A stretch of DNA of 64,000 nucleotides, taken from assembly GCF_022836495.1 (NCBI RefSeq), contig NZ_BQXM01000004.1, positions 113,390 to 177,389 of the forward strand. Reading direction: 5' to 3'. Position numbers and translations under genes: made by a program. Source of the stretch: Desulforhabdus sp. TSK (GTDB taxonomy: Bacteria; Desulfobacterota; Syntrophobacteria; Syntrophobacterales; Syntrophobacteraceae). Below are positions 16,753-25,120 of the stretch, one piece after another (position 1 is the stretch's first letter; each line of letters opens with the position of its first letter). The notes beneath the pieces were generated by a model. It was not told the DNA's origin. It saw nothing but the letters and a program-made list of their open reading frames with translations, and ran no database searches.

Positions 16753-17331
16753 ATGCAGTCACGCGGCCCATTGATGATTGAGCATCGACTGATCGAGCGG
16801 ATGATCGCACTGCTTGCTCAAACACAAAAGCGTATCGAAACAAACCATGAGGTGGACCCGTTCTTCATCGATGCGGCAGTGGATTTCATCCACATTTACG
16901 CGGACCGTACCCACCACGGCAAGGAAGAGGACATTCTCTTCAAGATCCTCGGGACCAGGGATTTGTCCGCTCAAGACCGAATGCTTATGGACGAACTGAT
17001 CCAGGAGCACGTCTTGGGTCGAGAAACGACGAGAGAACTGGTCGAGGCCAACGCCCGATATCGAAATGGCGACAGAGCGGCCCTGACAGCCCTAGCGGCC
17101 AGTTTGGGAACGTTGGTCTCCTTCTACCCAAAGCATATCGAAAAGGAGGACAAAGTTTTCTTCCCTGCCTATATGGCCTACCTCTCTATGGAAGAAGACC
17201 AGAGCATGCTCAACGCATTCTGGGAGTTTGACCGAAAAGTCATTCATGAAAAGTATGGAGCGGTAGTGCAAGAGCTCGAACGGCGAAGGCAAGGGCACAG
17301 CCCGCGAGTGACGGCAGCAGCTCAAATGTAA
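16753..17331 (+). CDS. hemerythrin-like (HHE) domain protein
   Basis: 192 residues, start ATG 16753 with GGGAGG 7 bases upstream. Di-iron ligands expected of the four-helix bundle are visible: His11 (MIEHRLIERM), His54-His55 with Glu58/Glu59 (DRTHHGKEED), His86 (EHVLGRE) and the HIEKEDKVFFP motif near residue 130. Hemerythrin-like proteins bind O2 or handle peroxide and NO, useful in an anaerobe. The last ~15 residues (RQGHSPRVTAAAQM) are antisense to a TVP38 gene remnant, suggesting the original C-terminus was replaced by read-through after a rearrangement. Confidence 0.88.
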   Translation: MQSRGPLMIEHRLIERMIALLAQTQKRIETNHEVDPFFIDAAVDFIHIYADRTHHGKEEDILFKILGTRDLSAQDRMLMDELIQEHVLGRETTRELVEANARYRNGDRAALTALAASLGTLVSFYPKHIEKEDKVFFPAYMAYLSMEEDQSMLNAFWEFDRKVIHEKYGAVVQELERRRQGHSPRVTAAAQM

Positions 17332-17557
17332 CCCCTGCCAGGACCAACAGCGGGGTGATGGGAATGCCAAGCAGCGGCAGCACGGCGACACCCGCAAAAA
17401 AAGGCCAGAATCCGGCTTCGCCCTTCCAAGCCATAAAAGTCTGCCAATGCTGCATCAGCACCCAGATCAACAGTCCCACCGAAGCGAGCGCCCCGACGAT
17501 GGAAGCGATTCGAAGCAAAGTACCGCAGCAATTCCACGTGCGCCGCTCAATGGCCAT
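17282..17557 (-). pseudogene. TVP38/TMEM64 (DedA-like, VTT) membrane protein, N-terminal remnant
   Basis: Starts MAIERRTWNC after a GGGAGG site and reads LLRIASIVGALASVGLLIWVL, then EAGFWPFFAGVAVLPLLGIPITPLLVLAGVTFELLPSLAGCALAFA, the first third of a TVP38/VTT protein with its GIP..PL.V..G.TF motif. After about residue 92 it runs into the antisense of the hemerythrin gene and has lost two thirds of its length. VTT proteins are sometimes found in mercury and selenium loci, but no functional link can be claimed from a remnant. Confidence 0.65.
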
Positions 17558-17651
17558 CTCTGTGGCACCCTCCCGCAGCAGCTCTCGTGTGGCGAGCCTC
17601 CCCCTGGAAAATCCTCATAAGGATTTTTGACACCTTCCCATGCTCCGATCT

Positions 17652-18770
17652 TCAGGGCTGCTTTGCCGTTCCCTGCATGCGGGTGTTCAGGGCTTCGATC
17701 CCCAGTTGCAGGGAAGGTTCCATTACAGGGTTTTCCCCTTTGGAGAGGATGATGCGCTTGAGCTGAGGTATGCTGGCGTTATCGGTTGCCTGCATGTAGA
17801 CCGGTTGCACGTAGGCGATGGCCTCCCCGATGGGCTGGATGATCATCTTGCCCCGGCTCACCCGCGAGCCCGTTTGGCTCCACAGGGTGAGGTTCTGGGC
17901 GATGCGGGTGTCCTGGTTGATGAAGGAGTCCACCTGCTGGGGGCCAAACACCAAAGTGCCCCGAGGAAAACTGAACACCACAACCTTTCCGTAGTTGGGG
18001 CCGTCGCAACCCGCCACCACCAGGGAGCGCAGATTGGTGCGGGCTTTCGGTGTCATGGGCGCAAACAGTAAGAACTCTTCCTTGTCATTGTCGAGGATAC
18101 TGAGAGTCGAGTAGATGGACTCCATCCTGCTGGTCTGACCATTGGCGCTTATGGTGGGGAACTCCCAAATATCTTCCTGCTTGTAAAAAGTGTCAGGGTC
18201 CGTCTGGTGATACTTGGTGTAAAGATTCATCTGGATATCGAACAGATCCTTGGGGTAGCGGATGTGCGCCTTGAGATCGGCCGGCATGCTCTCCAATCCT
18301 TTGATGAGCCCAGGGTACATGCGGTTGTAGGCCCTGATGATGGGATCGCGGGGGTCCGACAGGTAAAAATCCACCGATCCGTTGTAGGCGTCCACGACAA
18401 TTTTGACCGAGTTGCGGATGTAGTTGATGCCGTTGCTGTAAGGCTGAGCGTAAGGATAACGGTTGGATACGGTGTAGGCGTCCTGGATCCAGTAGAGCCT
18501 TTCGGGGGTGGCCACGACATACGGGTCCTTATCCAACACGAAAAAAGGCGCCAGTGTCTTGATCCTCTCAACGATATTGCGGCGAAACTGCATACGGCTC
18601 CCGGATTTCGTCTGAGTGGTGAAAAAGATATCTCTTTCCCCGAAATAGACGGCAAAGATGAGCTTGCGGAACAATGAAGAGACCGACACTCCACCCGTCC
18701 CGCTGTAATTGCCCTTGGGTAAACCCACGGCTTTGCCGGGGGACTCCCAGAGTTTGACATTTGCGGGAGT
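17652..18770 (-). pseudogene. UPF0182 family membrane protein, C-terminal part only
   Basis: The open frame gives about 370 residues of the large extracytoplasmic C-terminal region of UPF0182 proteins (about 900 residues when complete): GTGGVSVSSLFRKLIFAVYF then GERDIFFTTQT, PFFVLDKDPYVV, YWIQDAYTVSNRYPYAQP, VKIVVDAYNGSVDFY, and IYSTLSILDNDKEEFLLFAP. The N-terminal membrane helices are missing; the gene is cut where the IS200-type element begins near 18770, and the missing part is not found beyond the element. Not expected to be functional. Confidence 0.85.
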
Positions 18771-18827
18771 ATGCGAAAGCCTCCCTCTTGTGAACCGCTC
18801 AAAGTTTGCAAAAGGAAAGGCTTTCGC

Positions 18828-19259
18828 ATGGAAGGAACTCAAAGCTTAAGCCACACGGTATGGGAGTGCAAGTACCATGTGGTCTGGATCCCGAAGTACC
18901 GCAGGAAGAGTCTCTACGAGCAACTCCGTAAGCATTTGGGCCAAGTCTTCAGAGAACTGGCCAGACAGAAAGAGAGTATGATCGAAGAAGGTCACCTCAT
19001 GCCGGACCATGTTCACATGCTCATCTCGATCCCACCCAAGTATGGAGTTGCACAGGTGGTTGGCTACATCAAAGGAAAGAGCGCCATCCACATCGCGAGA
19101 ACCTTCCTCGGGAGGAAGAAAAATTTTACTGGCCAGAGCTTTTGGGCCAGGGGCTACTTTGTGTCCACGGTTGGAAGGGACGAGCAGATGATCCGTGAGT
19201 ACATCAAAAAGCAGGAAACCGAGGATCGCCGACTCGATCAACTGAATATGTTTGAGTAG
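18828..19259 (+). CDS. tnpA: IS200-type Y1 transposase TnpA
   Basis: 143 residues, complete: VWECKYHVVWIPKYRRKSLY, metal-binding HUH motif at His61-Val-His63 (MPDHVHMLI), FWARGYFVSTVG, and catalytic Tyr125 (MIREYIKKQE). It cuts and joins single-stranded element ends as a dimer. I chose ATG 18828 because AGGAAAGG lies just upstream. That site and the ATG lie in the 3' arm of the left-end hairpin, so translation is probably throttled by RNA structure, as described for IS200. Confidence 0.92.
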   Translation: MEGTQSLSHTVWECKYHVVWIPKYRRKSLYEQLRKHLGQVFRELARQKESMIEEGHLMPDHVHMLISIPPKYGVAQVVGYIKGKSAIHIARTFLGRKKNFTGQSFWARGYFVSTVGRDEQMIREYIKKQETEDRRLDQLNMFE

Positions 19260-19275
19260 TCGCCACCTTGTAAGG

Positions 19276-19388
19276 CAATGTTGTTGACTTAACCAACTTT
19301 CGTCATTCCGGCGAAAGCCGGAAACCAAAAAAATAAAGACTTTCTGGACGTCGGTTCTCACCGGGGTGACGTTAAGTCAACAGCATTG
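19276..19388. mobile_element. MITE, family B copy 1 (complete, with target duplication)
   Basis: 113 bp with 17-base terminal inverted repeats, CAATGTTGTTGACTTAA and TTAAGTCAACAGCATTG (one mismatch). It is flanked by an exact 11-base duplication ACCTTGTAAGG (19265-19275 and 19389-19399). Removing it and one duplicate restores an uninterrupted hairpin GCCACCTTGTAAGGTGGC in the IS200 right-end region. The core has the palindromic segment CATTCCGGCGAAAGCCGG. No coding capacity. Confidence 0.85.
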
Positions 19389-19475
19389 ACCTTGTAAGGT
19401 GGCCAAAGGTTTACAACCGCTTTGAGCGGTCCATGGTTTTACAAGCCTCCGGCTTTGCCGGAGGTATTTGACTGT

Positions 19476-19954
19476 ATGTTGCCCTGGATATCGGCCTCCC
19501 AAACAAGAGACGTCATGTGGGACTTCAAGGACTCCCGCTTCAATGCTTTCGGGTCGGCCGAGACGACGACCATCGGTATTGTCCCGAACAGATCTTCGGC
19601 GTAAGCGATCAAAAAGTCAGCTTCTTCATCCCCTATGCCGATGACAAGGTCCAATTGGGAATGAGGATATTTGTAGCGATACAATTCGATCAGCTTTTGG
19701 CGGTAAGCTTCGTCAGTGTAGTATGCAAGATCCGCGAACTCGATGTGCAGGTCGATGGGATAGGGCGATTCTGAGTCAAGGTTCCTGCGCAGGCTTTCCA
19801 CGACACGATTCGCCCATGGTATACCCGCATCGAAAAAAGAAATCACCAAAACCCGCTTAGGCAGGGCATTTTTGACATCCGAGGCATATGCCGACACGCC
19901 TGCCGCCAGCCACGCTGCGCACAAAAAAAGAATTATTCTTTGGACTCGTCGCAT
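19476..19954 (-). pseudogene. ABC-substrate-binding-like sensory protein, N-terminal part only
   Basis: A signal peptide (MRRVQRIILFLCAAWLAAGV then SAYAS) precedes a periplasmic-binding-fold segment: KRVLVISFFDAGIPWANRVV, ESPYPIDLHIEFADLAYYTD, LDLVIGIGDEEADFLIAYAE, FGTIPMVVVSADPKAL. Such segments are the input domains of membrane histidine kinases or GGDEF proteins of about 800 residues. After about residue 158 (WEADIQGNI) the sequence enters the IS200-type right end, so the transmembrane and output domains are lost. Confidence 0.7.
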
Positions 19955-20032
19955 TTACAAGATTCTTTGCTTCCCATAAAAAAGGCCAGAGGAAATCTCC
20001 ACAGCCGCAGTAGCAGTAATGTGGCAGCTATT

Positions 20033-20818
20033 TCAGGATGGCCTCCACGCCTGTTCAGGAACCGTCAAGAAAGTTGCAAGACCGAGAGCGCGACATGTTC
20101 CGGACTCGCCGAAGAGGGCTGTGGCAGTGTGGTGTTTTCGACCCTCAACGGCAATCTGCCATGCCACCAGGATGCAGCGTTCACCTATGGACACATCTCC
20201 AAAAACTTCCGCCTGCAATTCTCCGAGGACAATCGCCTCACCTGCGGGCTGGGGAAAGGTGAAGGATCCCGGGCAATCGAGTACCGCCCACAGGAACTCG
20301 GTCGATACGGAACCGCCTGCTGAGGCGACGGAAGCACGGGGAATCCAGGGGCAGGCAACCCGCTCGCCTCCTTCGATGGGTCCCGGAAATACATGCAGAC
20401 CATCGTCACGGTCCGGGCCGCATACAAAGCAGCAGGGGAACCAGTGCGACGTGAAGCCCCGGTATCGGCGCGATGCCGCCTCCGCCTCTTCGTAGGTCGG
20501 GCACACAGGTGGCTCGAGCACGAGCTCTGAAGGTCGTGCCCTGGCGACAACGACATCTCCATCGAGGAGAACGACACCCTCTTCTGTTTCTCGGACCTCC
20601 AGTTCAGTATCGAGCGGTGGGGGGCGTAGAAGTCGTACGGTGACAGCGGGGGCATCCAAGAACCGCGAAAGAAGCCCACAAACGTAACCTCCGTTGCCGG
20701 ATTTCGGAGGTCCCTTGAACCGCTTATCGATTACGATGGTCTTATCCTTCAATCTTGATCTCCCTTCATCGCCGGTCGGACAGGGGGAGGGCTTTTCCGG
20801 GATTTCACCGTGAGGCAT
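20033..20818 (-). CDS. predicted hotdog-fold (thioesterase-like) protein
   Basis: 261 residues, start ATG 20816-20818 with AGGAGG 5 bases upstream. The segment DKRFKGPPKSGNGGYVCGLLSRFLDAPAVTVRLLRPPPLDTELEVR is the pattern of hotdog-fold proteins with a MaoC/thioesterase-like first half. The middle has a Cys-rich GFTSHWFPCCFVCGPDRDDGL motif, and the last third again looks like a hotdog half (GEAIVLGELQAEVFGDVSIG). Substrate unknown; two thioesterase-like genes follow within 2 kb, on the other strand. Confidence 0.65.
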   Translation of the reverse strand: MPHGEIPEKPSPCPTGDEGRSRLKDKTIVIDKRFKGPPKSGNGGYVCGLLSRFLDAPAVTVRLLRPPPLDTELEVRETEEGVVLLDGDVVVARARPSELVLEPPVCPTYEEAEAASRRYRGFTSHWFPCCFVCGPDRDDGLHVFPGPIEGGERVACPWIPRASVASAGGSVSTEFLWAVLDCPGSFTFPQPAGEAIVLGELQAEVFGDVSIGERCILVAWQIAVEGRKHHTATALFGESGTCRALGLATFLTVPEQAWRPS

Positions 20819-21211
20819 TCGTACCTCCTGTCCCCCTCGGCAGAGGATTCTGTTCTGTCAGGATGCCGGGGAAGATACACCGGCTGATCACTCATACTGC
20901 GTCAACAATGATGATAGCTCTCGGAGAGGTCCAGGTGTAGATACCGATTGAGTGTCTGAATTTTATGCTCCGACATCAGTGTATTGTCAATCGTTCGTGG
21001 GAGCGTGCAGCTTTTCTCCTGATCGTTGTCAGTGCTTGACGTGCCGGCCCATCAGGTGCATGAATATTGCCTCGAGTCCTGTACAAATCGGGAAACGTGC
21101 AGAGGCAGAGCCTTTTTCATAAAGGGAAATGCCCAGGGTAACGCCGGCAGAGCCGCACCGAAAGGGCAGCCAGGTGATCGTCGGAAACTCGATGATAAAA
21201 GGAGAAGAAGA
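20819..21211. other. intergenic region between divergent thioesterase-like genes
   Basis: Nearly 400 bases. The frame of the next gene stays open upstream to 21026 (CLESCTNRETCRGRAFFIKG), but with no ribosome site it is more likely noncoding. Promoters for both genes should be here. Confidence 0.45.
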
Positions 21212-21628
21212 ATGAAGCTGCGGGCACACATCACAAGCCATCTTGTAAAAGGTGACGATTTGAACCATCATGGAACACTGTTCGCGGGGAAGACGGCCAT
21301 GTGGTTCGTCGAATCGGGTTTCATCGCTGCAGCTTTCTGGACGAAACCTGAAAACATCGTTTGCGCGAATATCCACGGTATGCTGTTCAAAAAGCCCGTC
21401 GGTAACGGCTGTGTGGTGCGATTTGAGAGTAAGATCGTTTTATCCGGGAGATCGCGCCTTGTCGCTTACATAAAGGTATTGGATAACAGCGACGATGATT
21501 TTCTGCTCGACGGTTTCATCAGTTTCGTTCACGTGGATCATAATGGAAAGCCTCTTCCTCACGGCATCGTTATCGAGGCAACGGACCCGGAGGACATCGC
21601 GCTCCAGGAGCGGGCAAGAAGCCTTTGA
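21212..21628 (+). CDS. acyl-CoA thioesterase, YciA/BACH-like hotdog
   Basis: 138 residues from ATG 21212, supported by AAAGGAG about 8 bases upstream. LNHHGTLFAGKTAMWFVESGFIAAAFWT is the hotdog active-site region (Asn-His-x-Gly-x-Leu-Phe-x-Gly with the helix that follows), and FKKPVGNGCVVRFESKIVLSGRSRLVAYI is the second conserved block. It hydrolyses acyl-CoA to free acid and CoA; chain length cannot be told. Monocistronic; the 3' side carries a family C repeat. Confidence 0.82.
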   Translation: MKLRAHITSHLVKGDDLNHHGTLFAGKTAMWFVESGFIAAAFWTKPENIVCANIHGMLFKKPVGNGCVVRFESKIVLSGRSRLVAYIKVLDNSDDDFLLDGFISFVHVDHNGKPLPHGIVIEATDPEDIALQERARSL

Positions 21629-21657
21629 TTCAGCACCGAGATTTAGACAGCGTCTTA

Positions 21658-21810
21658 GAGGCCGTCTAAAAAATGAGTCAATCACTCTGAGCATGCACCT
21701 TGTTTCGTCATTCCGGCGGTTCTTAAGCCGGAATCCAGGTTTTTCGCTGGGGTGGATTCCGGCTGAAAGACTGCCGGAATGACGAGTAAACGAATTTTTA
21801 GACAGCGTCT
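21658..21810. repeat. MITE-like repeat, family C copy 1
   Basis: Ends GCCGTCTAAAAAATGAG and CGAATTTTTAGACAGCGTC are inverted relatives. The interior contains AGTCAATCACTC, AGCATGCACCTT and the palindromic core GTCATTCCGGC...GCCGGAATGAC. A copy in the opposite orientation lies at 32701-32826. TTTAGACAGCGTCT occurs as a direct repeat on both sides (about 21643 and 21797). No coding potential. Confidence 0.75.
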
Positions 21811-21873
21811 CAGATAACCGCAAAAGCCCAAAGACCTGCTCTGGGGCTGATGCATGATTTCAAGGAAAAAATG

Positions 21874-22287
21874 ATGGGCGATATTTTTACGATTCAAATC
21901 GATGTCAGATTTCGAGATCTGGATGCAATGGGACATGTCAACAATTCAGTATTTTTTACTTATTTTGAAGAAGGAAGAAAATATTTCTTTTTTAACTTTT
22001 CAAAAGTGTCAGATCCTTTCGATTTTGCATTTATATTGGCTCATATAAGCTGCGATTATCTCAAACCCGTTAAACTGGACACTCGTTTATCGCTTCAAAT
22101 GTGGGTGAAGGAAATCGGAAGGAAGAGTTTTGAGTTATGCTACCAACTGATAGACTCATCGGATGAGTCAATTGTGTATGCAAAAGGAGAATCTGTTCAA
22201 GTATGTTTTGATTATGCACAAAATAAATCAGTGGAAGTTTCTGAAGAATTGAAAGAAAGTCTGAGCAAATATCAAATTCAACAGTGA
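21874..22287 (+). CDS. acyl-CoA thioesterase, 4HBT/YbgC-FadM type
   Basis: 137 residues from ATG 21874 (AAGGA 7 bases upstream; ATG 21850 is also in frame). VRFRDLDAMGHVNNSVFFTYFEEGRKYFF contains the catalytic-site Asp and the GHVNN motif of 4-hydroxybenzoyl-CoA-type thioesterases, followed by AHISCDYLKPVKLDTRLSLQ. Its DNA is markedly A/T-rich (roughly 35-38% GC by eye) compared with its neighbours, suggesting recent acquisition. Not clearly in an operon with the MscS gene 75 bases downstream. Confidence 0.85.
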   Translation: MGDIFTIQIDVRFRDLDAMGHVNNSVFFTYFEEGRKYFFFNFSKVSDPFDFAFILAHISCDYLKPVKLDTRLSLQMWVKEIGRKSFELCYQLIDSSDESIVYAKGESVQVCFDYAQNKSVEVSEELKESLSKYQIQQ

Positions 22288-22360
22288 CCGGACCTTCCTG
22301 CGCAGCTCAAAAAAAGGGGTGAATGGAGAATTGGTGCAACTATGGAAGGGGTTAACAATC

Positions 22361-24898
22361 ATGAGAAAGTCAGTGTCCCTCCTTCATGGGGGAAGCCGTT
22401 GGGAATGGGAAAATCGTTCCTGCAAGCACCACAGCATAGGATTTCCCGTGATTACACCGAGGCTCTGCATCATCTTTCTTTCAATGATTTTTGTTGGTAG
22501 TGCCCTCTTTCCCTTCAGCTCTGCTCAGGCCAAAGACCCCAAGAATTACCTGTCTTCGTCGACCAGTCATGATTCCGGTTCCGGAGCGAATTCCGACCAA
22601 CAGGTGGTTCATCTTCCCGAGAATCCCAGCCAGGAGCAGATCAACGCCATTGTTGCGGGTTTGAATGACGACCAGGTCAGGCGCCTCCTGCTTGAAGAAC
22701 TGAGAAAGTCATCCAGGGTGAGCACAGAGAAAAAACAGAAGGAGCAACCCGATGGCTTTGCCAGGATTGTCCACATGGTCGAGGAAAATACCAGTGCCTT
22801 CCATTCCCGTCTGAATGACCTCCGAGCTGGAGTGACTGCCGTACCCACCCTGCTCCCCAAGACCTTTGCCAACCTCCAGGATGGGGAGAGAAGAGGCAAT
22901 ACTTTCCCCTTGTTTGCAGCAATCTGTGTGCTGGTCTTTGGTGGTTTGGGGGCGGAATGGCTGTTCGATCGCGCGATGCGTGGCATCCGCAAACAACTGG
23001 TGATCTCGATGCCGGTGGCTTGGACCGTGAAGATCAAGTGGCTGTCTCTTTACGCCCTCACTGACATCCTTGGCATAGGTGTTTTCACTCTCACCACTCT
23101 GACATTGTTTTTTCTGTTTTTTAACCATGATATCTTTTCACGCTTGGTCCTTTTTGCCTTTCTCACCCTGGCGCTGGTCGTGCGTGGGATCATGTTGCTC
23201 GCTCGCTTTGTCCTGGCGCCACAGGCTTCGGTCCTTCGCTGCATTCCCCTTGACGACGCCGCGGCATCCAGCATTTACCGATGGCTGGTCACAATTTCTG
23301 CAATCACTGGGGCGGGACTGTTCATTAGTCTGGTTCTGGAACTGCTGCAGGTCAGCGAAGAAATGGTGGTCGTGACGGATGCCATCAACGGACTACTTTT
23401 GCTGAGCATCGTCATCTACCTGCTGCTCAATAACCGATCAGCCATCAGGCGGTTCATCTGCCGGGAAAATCCAGGGGCAGCCCCCGGATTGAATTTTTTG
23501 CGCTCACAGATGTCTTCCTACTGGCACTTGCTCGCTGTACCCTATCTAATCCTTATCTGGATCTTCTGGGTCTTTTGGCTGCTAGTGGAGCAGGATGATC
23601 TGGTCATCCCTATGCTTGCGCTGCTATTGAGCCTTCCCTGCTATATCGTACTGGATTCTCTGGGGCAAAAACTGCTCAGCGGAATTTTTGGACTCATTCG
23701 AGCTCCCGAATTGCCCCAGGGGAAAGCGGATGCCCTTGAGCTCCGGAACACCCTGGAGGCAGCCGAACAACCCGAAGCGACAGTTTGTCCCAGTTCCCTG
23801 GACGTGCATCGTTTTGTGCCCATCCTTCGGCGATGTTTGAGCCTGTCCATTGCTGGAATTCTTCTCTTCTGGCTTCTGCGCTTGTGGGGGTTCGACATGA
23901 GCCTGGAGACGGAAATGGCGGCGGCAGCATTGAAGATTCTCCTTGTGGTTTCATTGTCCTACGTGGGATGGCGTCTGATCGAAGGAGCCATCCAGCGCCG
24001 CATGGAAAAGGAGGGTGTGGTGAGTGCGGCGGATAACGACGCTGAGGCCGGAGGCGAAGGCGGCAGTCGCATCGCCACCCTCCTTCAAATCTTTAGAAAA
24101 GTCATCCTGATCGTGCTCCTGGCCATCGTCGGTCTGATCGTTCTTTCGGCCCTCGGCATCGATACCAAGCCCATTCTGGCGGGCGCCGGCATCCTCGGCC
24201 TCGCTGTGGGCCTTGGGACGCAAAGCCTCATCAAAGACATTGTTTCGGGAATGTTTTTCCTCATCGACGACGCCTTTCGCATCGGCGATTATATCGAGGC
24301 GGGAAAGATCAAGGGGACGGTGGAAGGGATTTCCGTCCGTTCGCTGAGGCTGCGCCACTCACGGGGCATGGTTCTCACCATTCCTTTCAGCCAGCTCGGT
24401 ACGGTGACCAATTACTCACGGGATTATTTTGTCAGCAAACTGGATTTTCGCGTCCCTTTCGACACGGACATTGACAAGGTGCGGAAAATCATCAAGAAGA
24501 TCGATAAAGAAGTCTCTCAGGACGAAGAACTGGCGCCCTACCTCCTGAGCCCCATCAAATCCATGGGGGTCAAGATGTTCGATGATTCGGCCATGATCAT
24601 GCGACTGAAATTCAAATCCAAACCCGGCCAAAATTTTCTCATTCAGCGTCAGGTCCTCAAGCGCTTGCAGGAACTGTTCGATGAGAAGGGTTTGGAATTT
24701 GCTCATCGCCACGTCATCGTGCGCCTCCCGGCAGACGCTCCCTCAGCAAAATCAGAGCGTGCCCTGCAGAGCCAACCCACAGCGGAGGCATCCGATGCCG
24801 GCACTCTGCTCTCAGCCGCGGCGGCGGCAGCCATAACCGACGAGCTCGCTCGGGAAGACACCTTAAAAAAGGCACAGATGGAGGAAGAAGATGGCTGA
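22361..24898 (+). CDS. large mechanosensitive channel, MscS family
   Basis: 845 residues from ATG 22361 (AAGGGG upstream; ATG 22319 is in frame). A signal-like hydrophobic segment (about residues 30-48) precedes a periplasmic Glu/Gln-rich helical part (about 55-185), then roughly eight to ten membrane helices. The MscS core starts near residue 590 (GIDTKPILAGAGILGLAVGL then GTQSLIKDIVSGMFFLIDDAFRIGDYIEAG), with the pore helix glycine/alanine pattern and the beta domain (GTVEGISVRSLRLRHSRG). The Ala-rich tail is probably unstructured. It releases solutes on hypo-osmotic shock, fitting the nearby K+ transport genes. Confidence 0.92.
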   Translation: MRKSVSLLHGGSRWEWENRSCKHHSIGFPVITPRLCIIFLSMIFVGSALFPFSSAQAKDPKNYLSSSTSHDSGSGANSDQQVVHLPENPSQEQINAIVAGLNDDQVRRLLLEELRKSSRVSTEKKQKEQPDGFARIVHMVEENTSAFHSRLNDLRAGVTAVPTLLPKTFANLQDGERRGNTFPLFAAICVLVFGGLGAEWLFDRAMRGIRKQLVISMPVAWTVKIKWLSLYALTDILGIGVFTLTTLTLFFLFFNHDIFSRLVLFAFLTLALVVRGIMLLARFVLAPQASVLRCIPLDDAAASSIYRWLVTISAITGAGLFISLVLELLQVSEEMVVVTDAINGLLLLSIVIYLLLNNRSAIRRFICRENPGAAPGLNFLRSQMSSYWHLLAVPYLILIWIFWVFWLLVEQDDLVIPMLALLLSLPCYIVLDSLGQKLLSGIFGLIRAPELPQGKADALELRNTLEAAEQPEATVCPSSLDVHRFVPILRRCLSLSIAGILLFWLLRLWGFDMSLETEMAAAALKILLVVSLSYVGWRLIEGAIQRRMEKEGVVSAADNDAEAGGEGGSRIATLLQIFRKVILIVLLAIVGLIVLSALGIDTKPILAGAGILGLAVGLGTQSLIKDIVSGMFFLIDDAFRIGDYIEAGKIKGTVEGISVRSLRLRHSRGMVLTIPFSQLGTVTNYSRDYFVSKLDFRVPFDTDIDKVRKIIKKIDKEVSQDEELAPYLLSPIKSMGVKMFDDSAMIMRLKFKSKPGQNFLIQRQVLKRLQELFDEKGLEFAHRHVIVRLPADAPSAKSERALQSQPTAEASDAGTLLSAAAAAAITDELAREDTLKKAQMEEEDG

Positions 24899-24925
24899 CG
24901 ATCCGAGTTCGTTATCAACTTGATT

Positions 24926-24969
24926 GGAAGCTCCATGCCGATGGACCATCCGATTTGAATTCCCACCAC
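24926..24969 (-). repeat. second dispersed fragment of the phage-type polyvalent gene
   Basis: About 44 bases resemble 3079-3124 with a few mismatches and in the same orientation; the minus-strand frame reads VVGIQIGWSIGMELP against VVGIHIGGSIGMELP in the main gene. It lies 27 bases after the MscS stop codon and has no ORF context. Confidence 0.65.
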
Positions 24970-25120
24970 TCATCGAGCTACTTTGCTGGAACATCGCAGC
25001 CGGATTGGGAATTGCCGGGTTGACACCCCTTTCCAGTTCCTCTATTAAATTCCAATAGAGAGATGATTCGTTAAATTGGTTGAAATGGGAGAATCTTTAA
25101 CGTCCTGGGAGGTTCACAGT

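Larger units (their letters stand above)
18771..19475 (+). mobile_element. IS200/IS605-family element with nested MITE
   Basis: The left end has a hairpin with 12-base arms (ATGCGAAAGCCT 18771-18782, AGGCTTTCGCAT 18818-18829). The right end has hairpins ACCGCTTTGAGCGGT (about 19417-19431) and CCTCCGGC TTT GCCGGAGG (about 19446-19464). It carries one transposase gene and no accessory tnpB. A 113-bp MITE interrupts the region between gene and right end. The element joins two unrelated truncated genes, so its boundaries are inferred. Confidence 0.75.

Noticed and set aside
21026..21211. N-terminal extension of the YciA-like thioesterase
   Set aside because: The frame is open but the supported ribosome site and the family start are at 21212.
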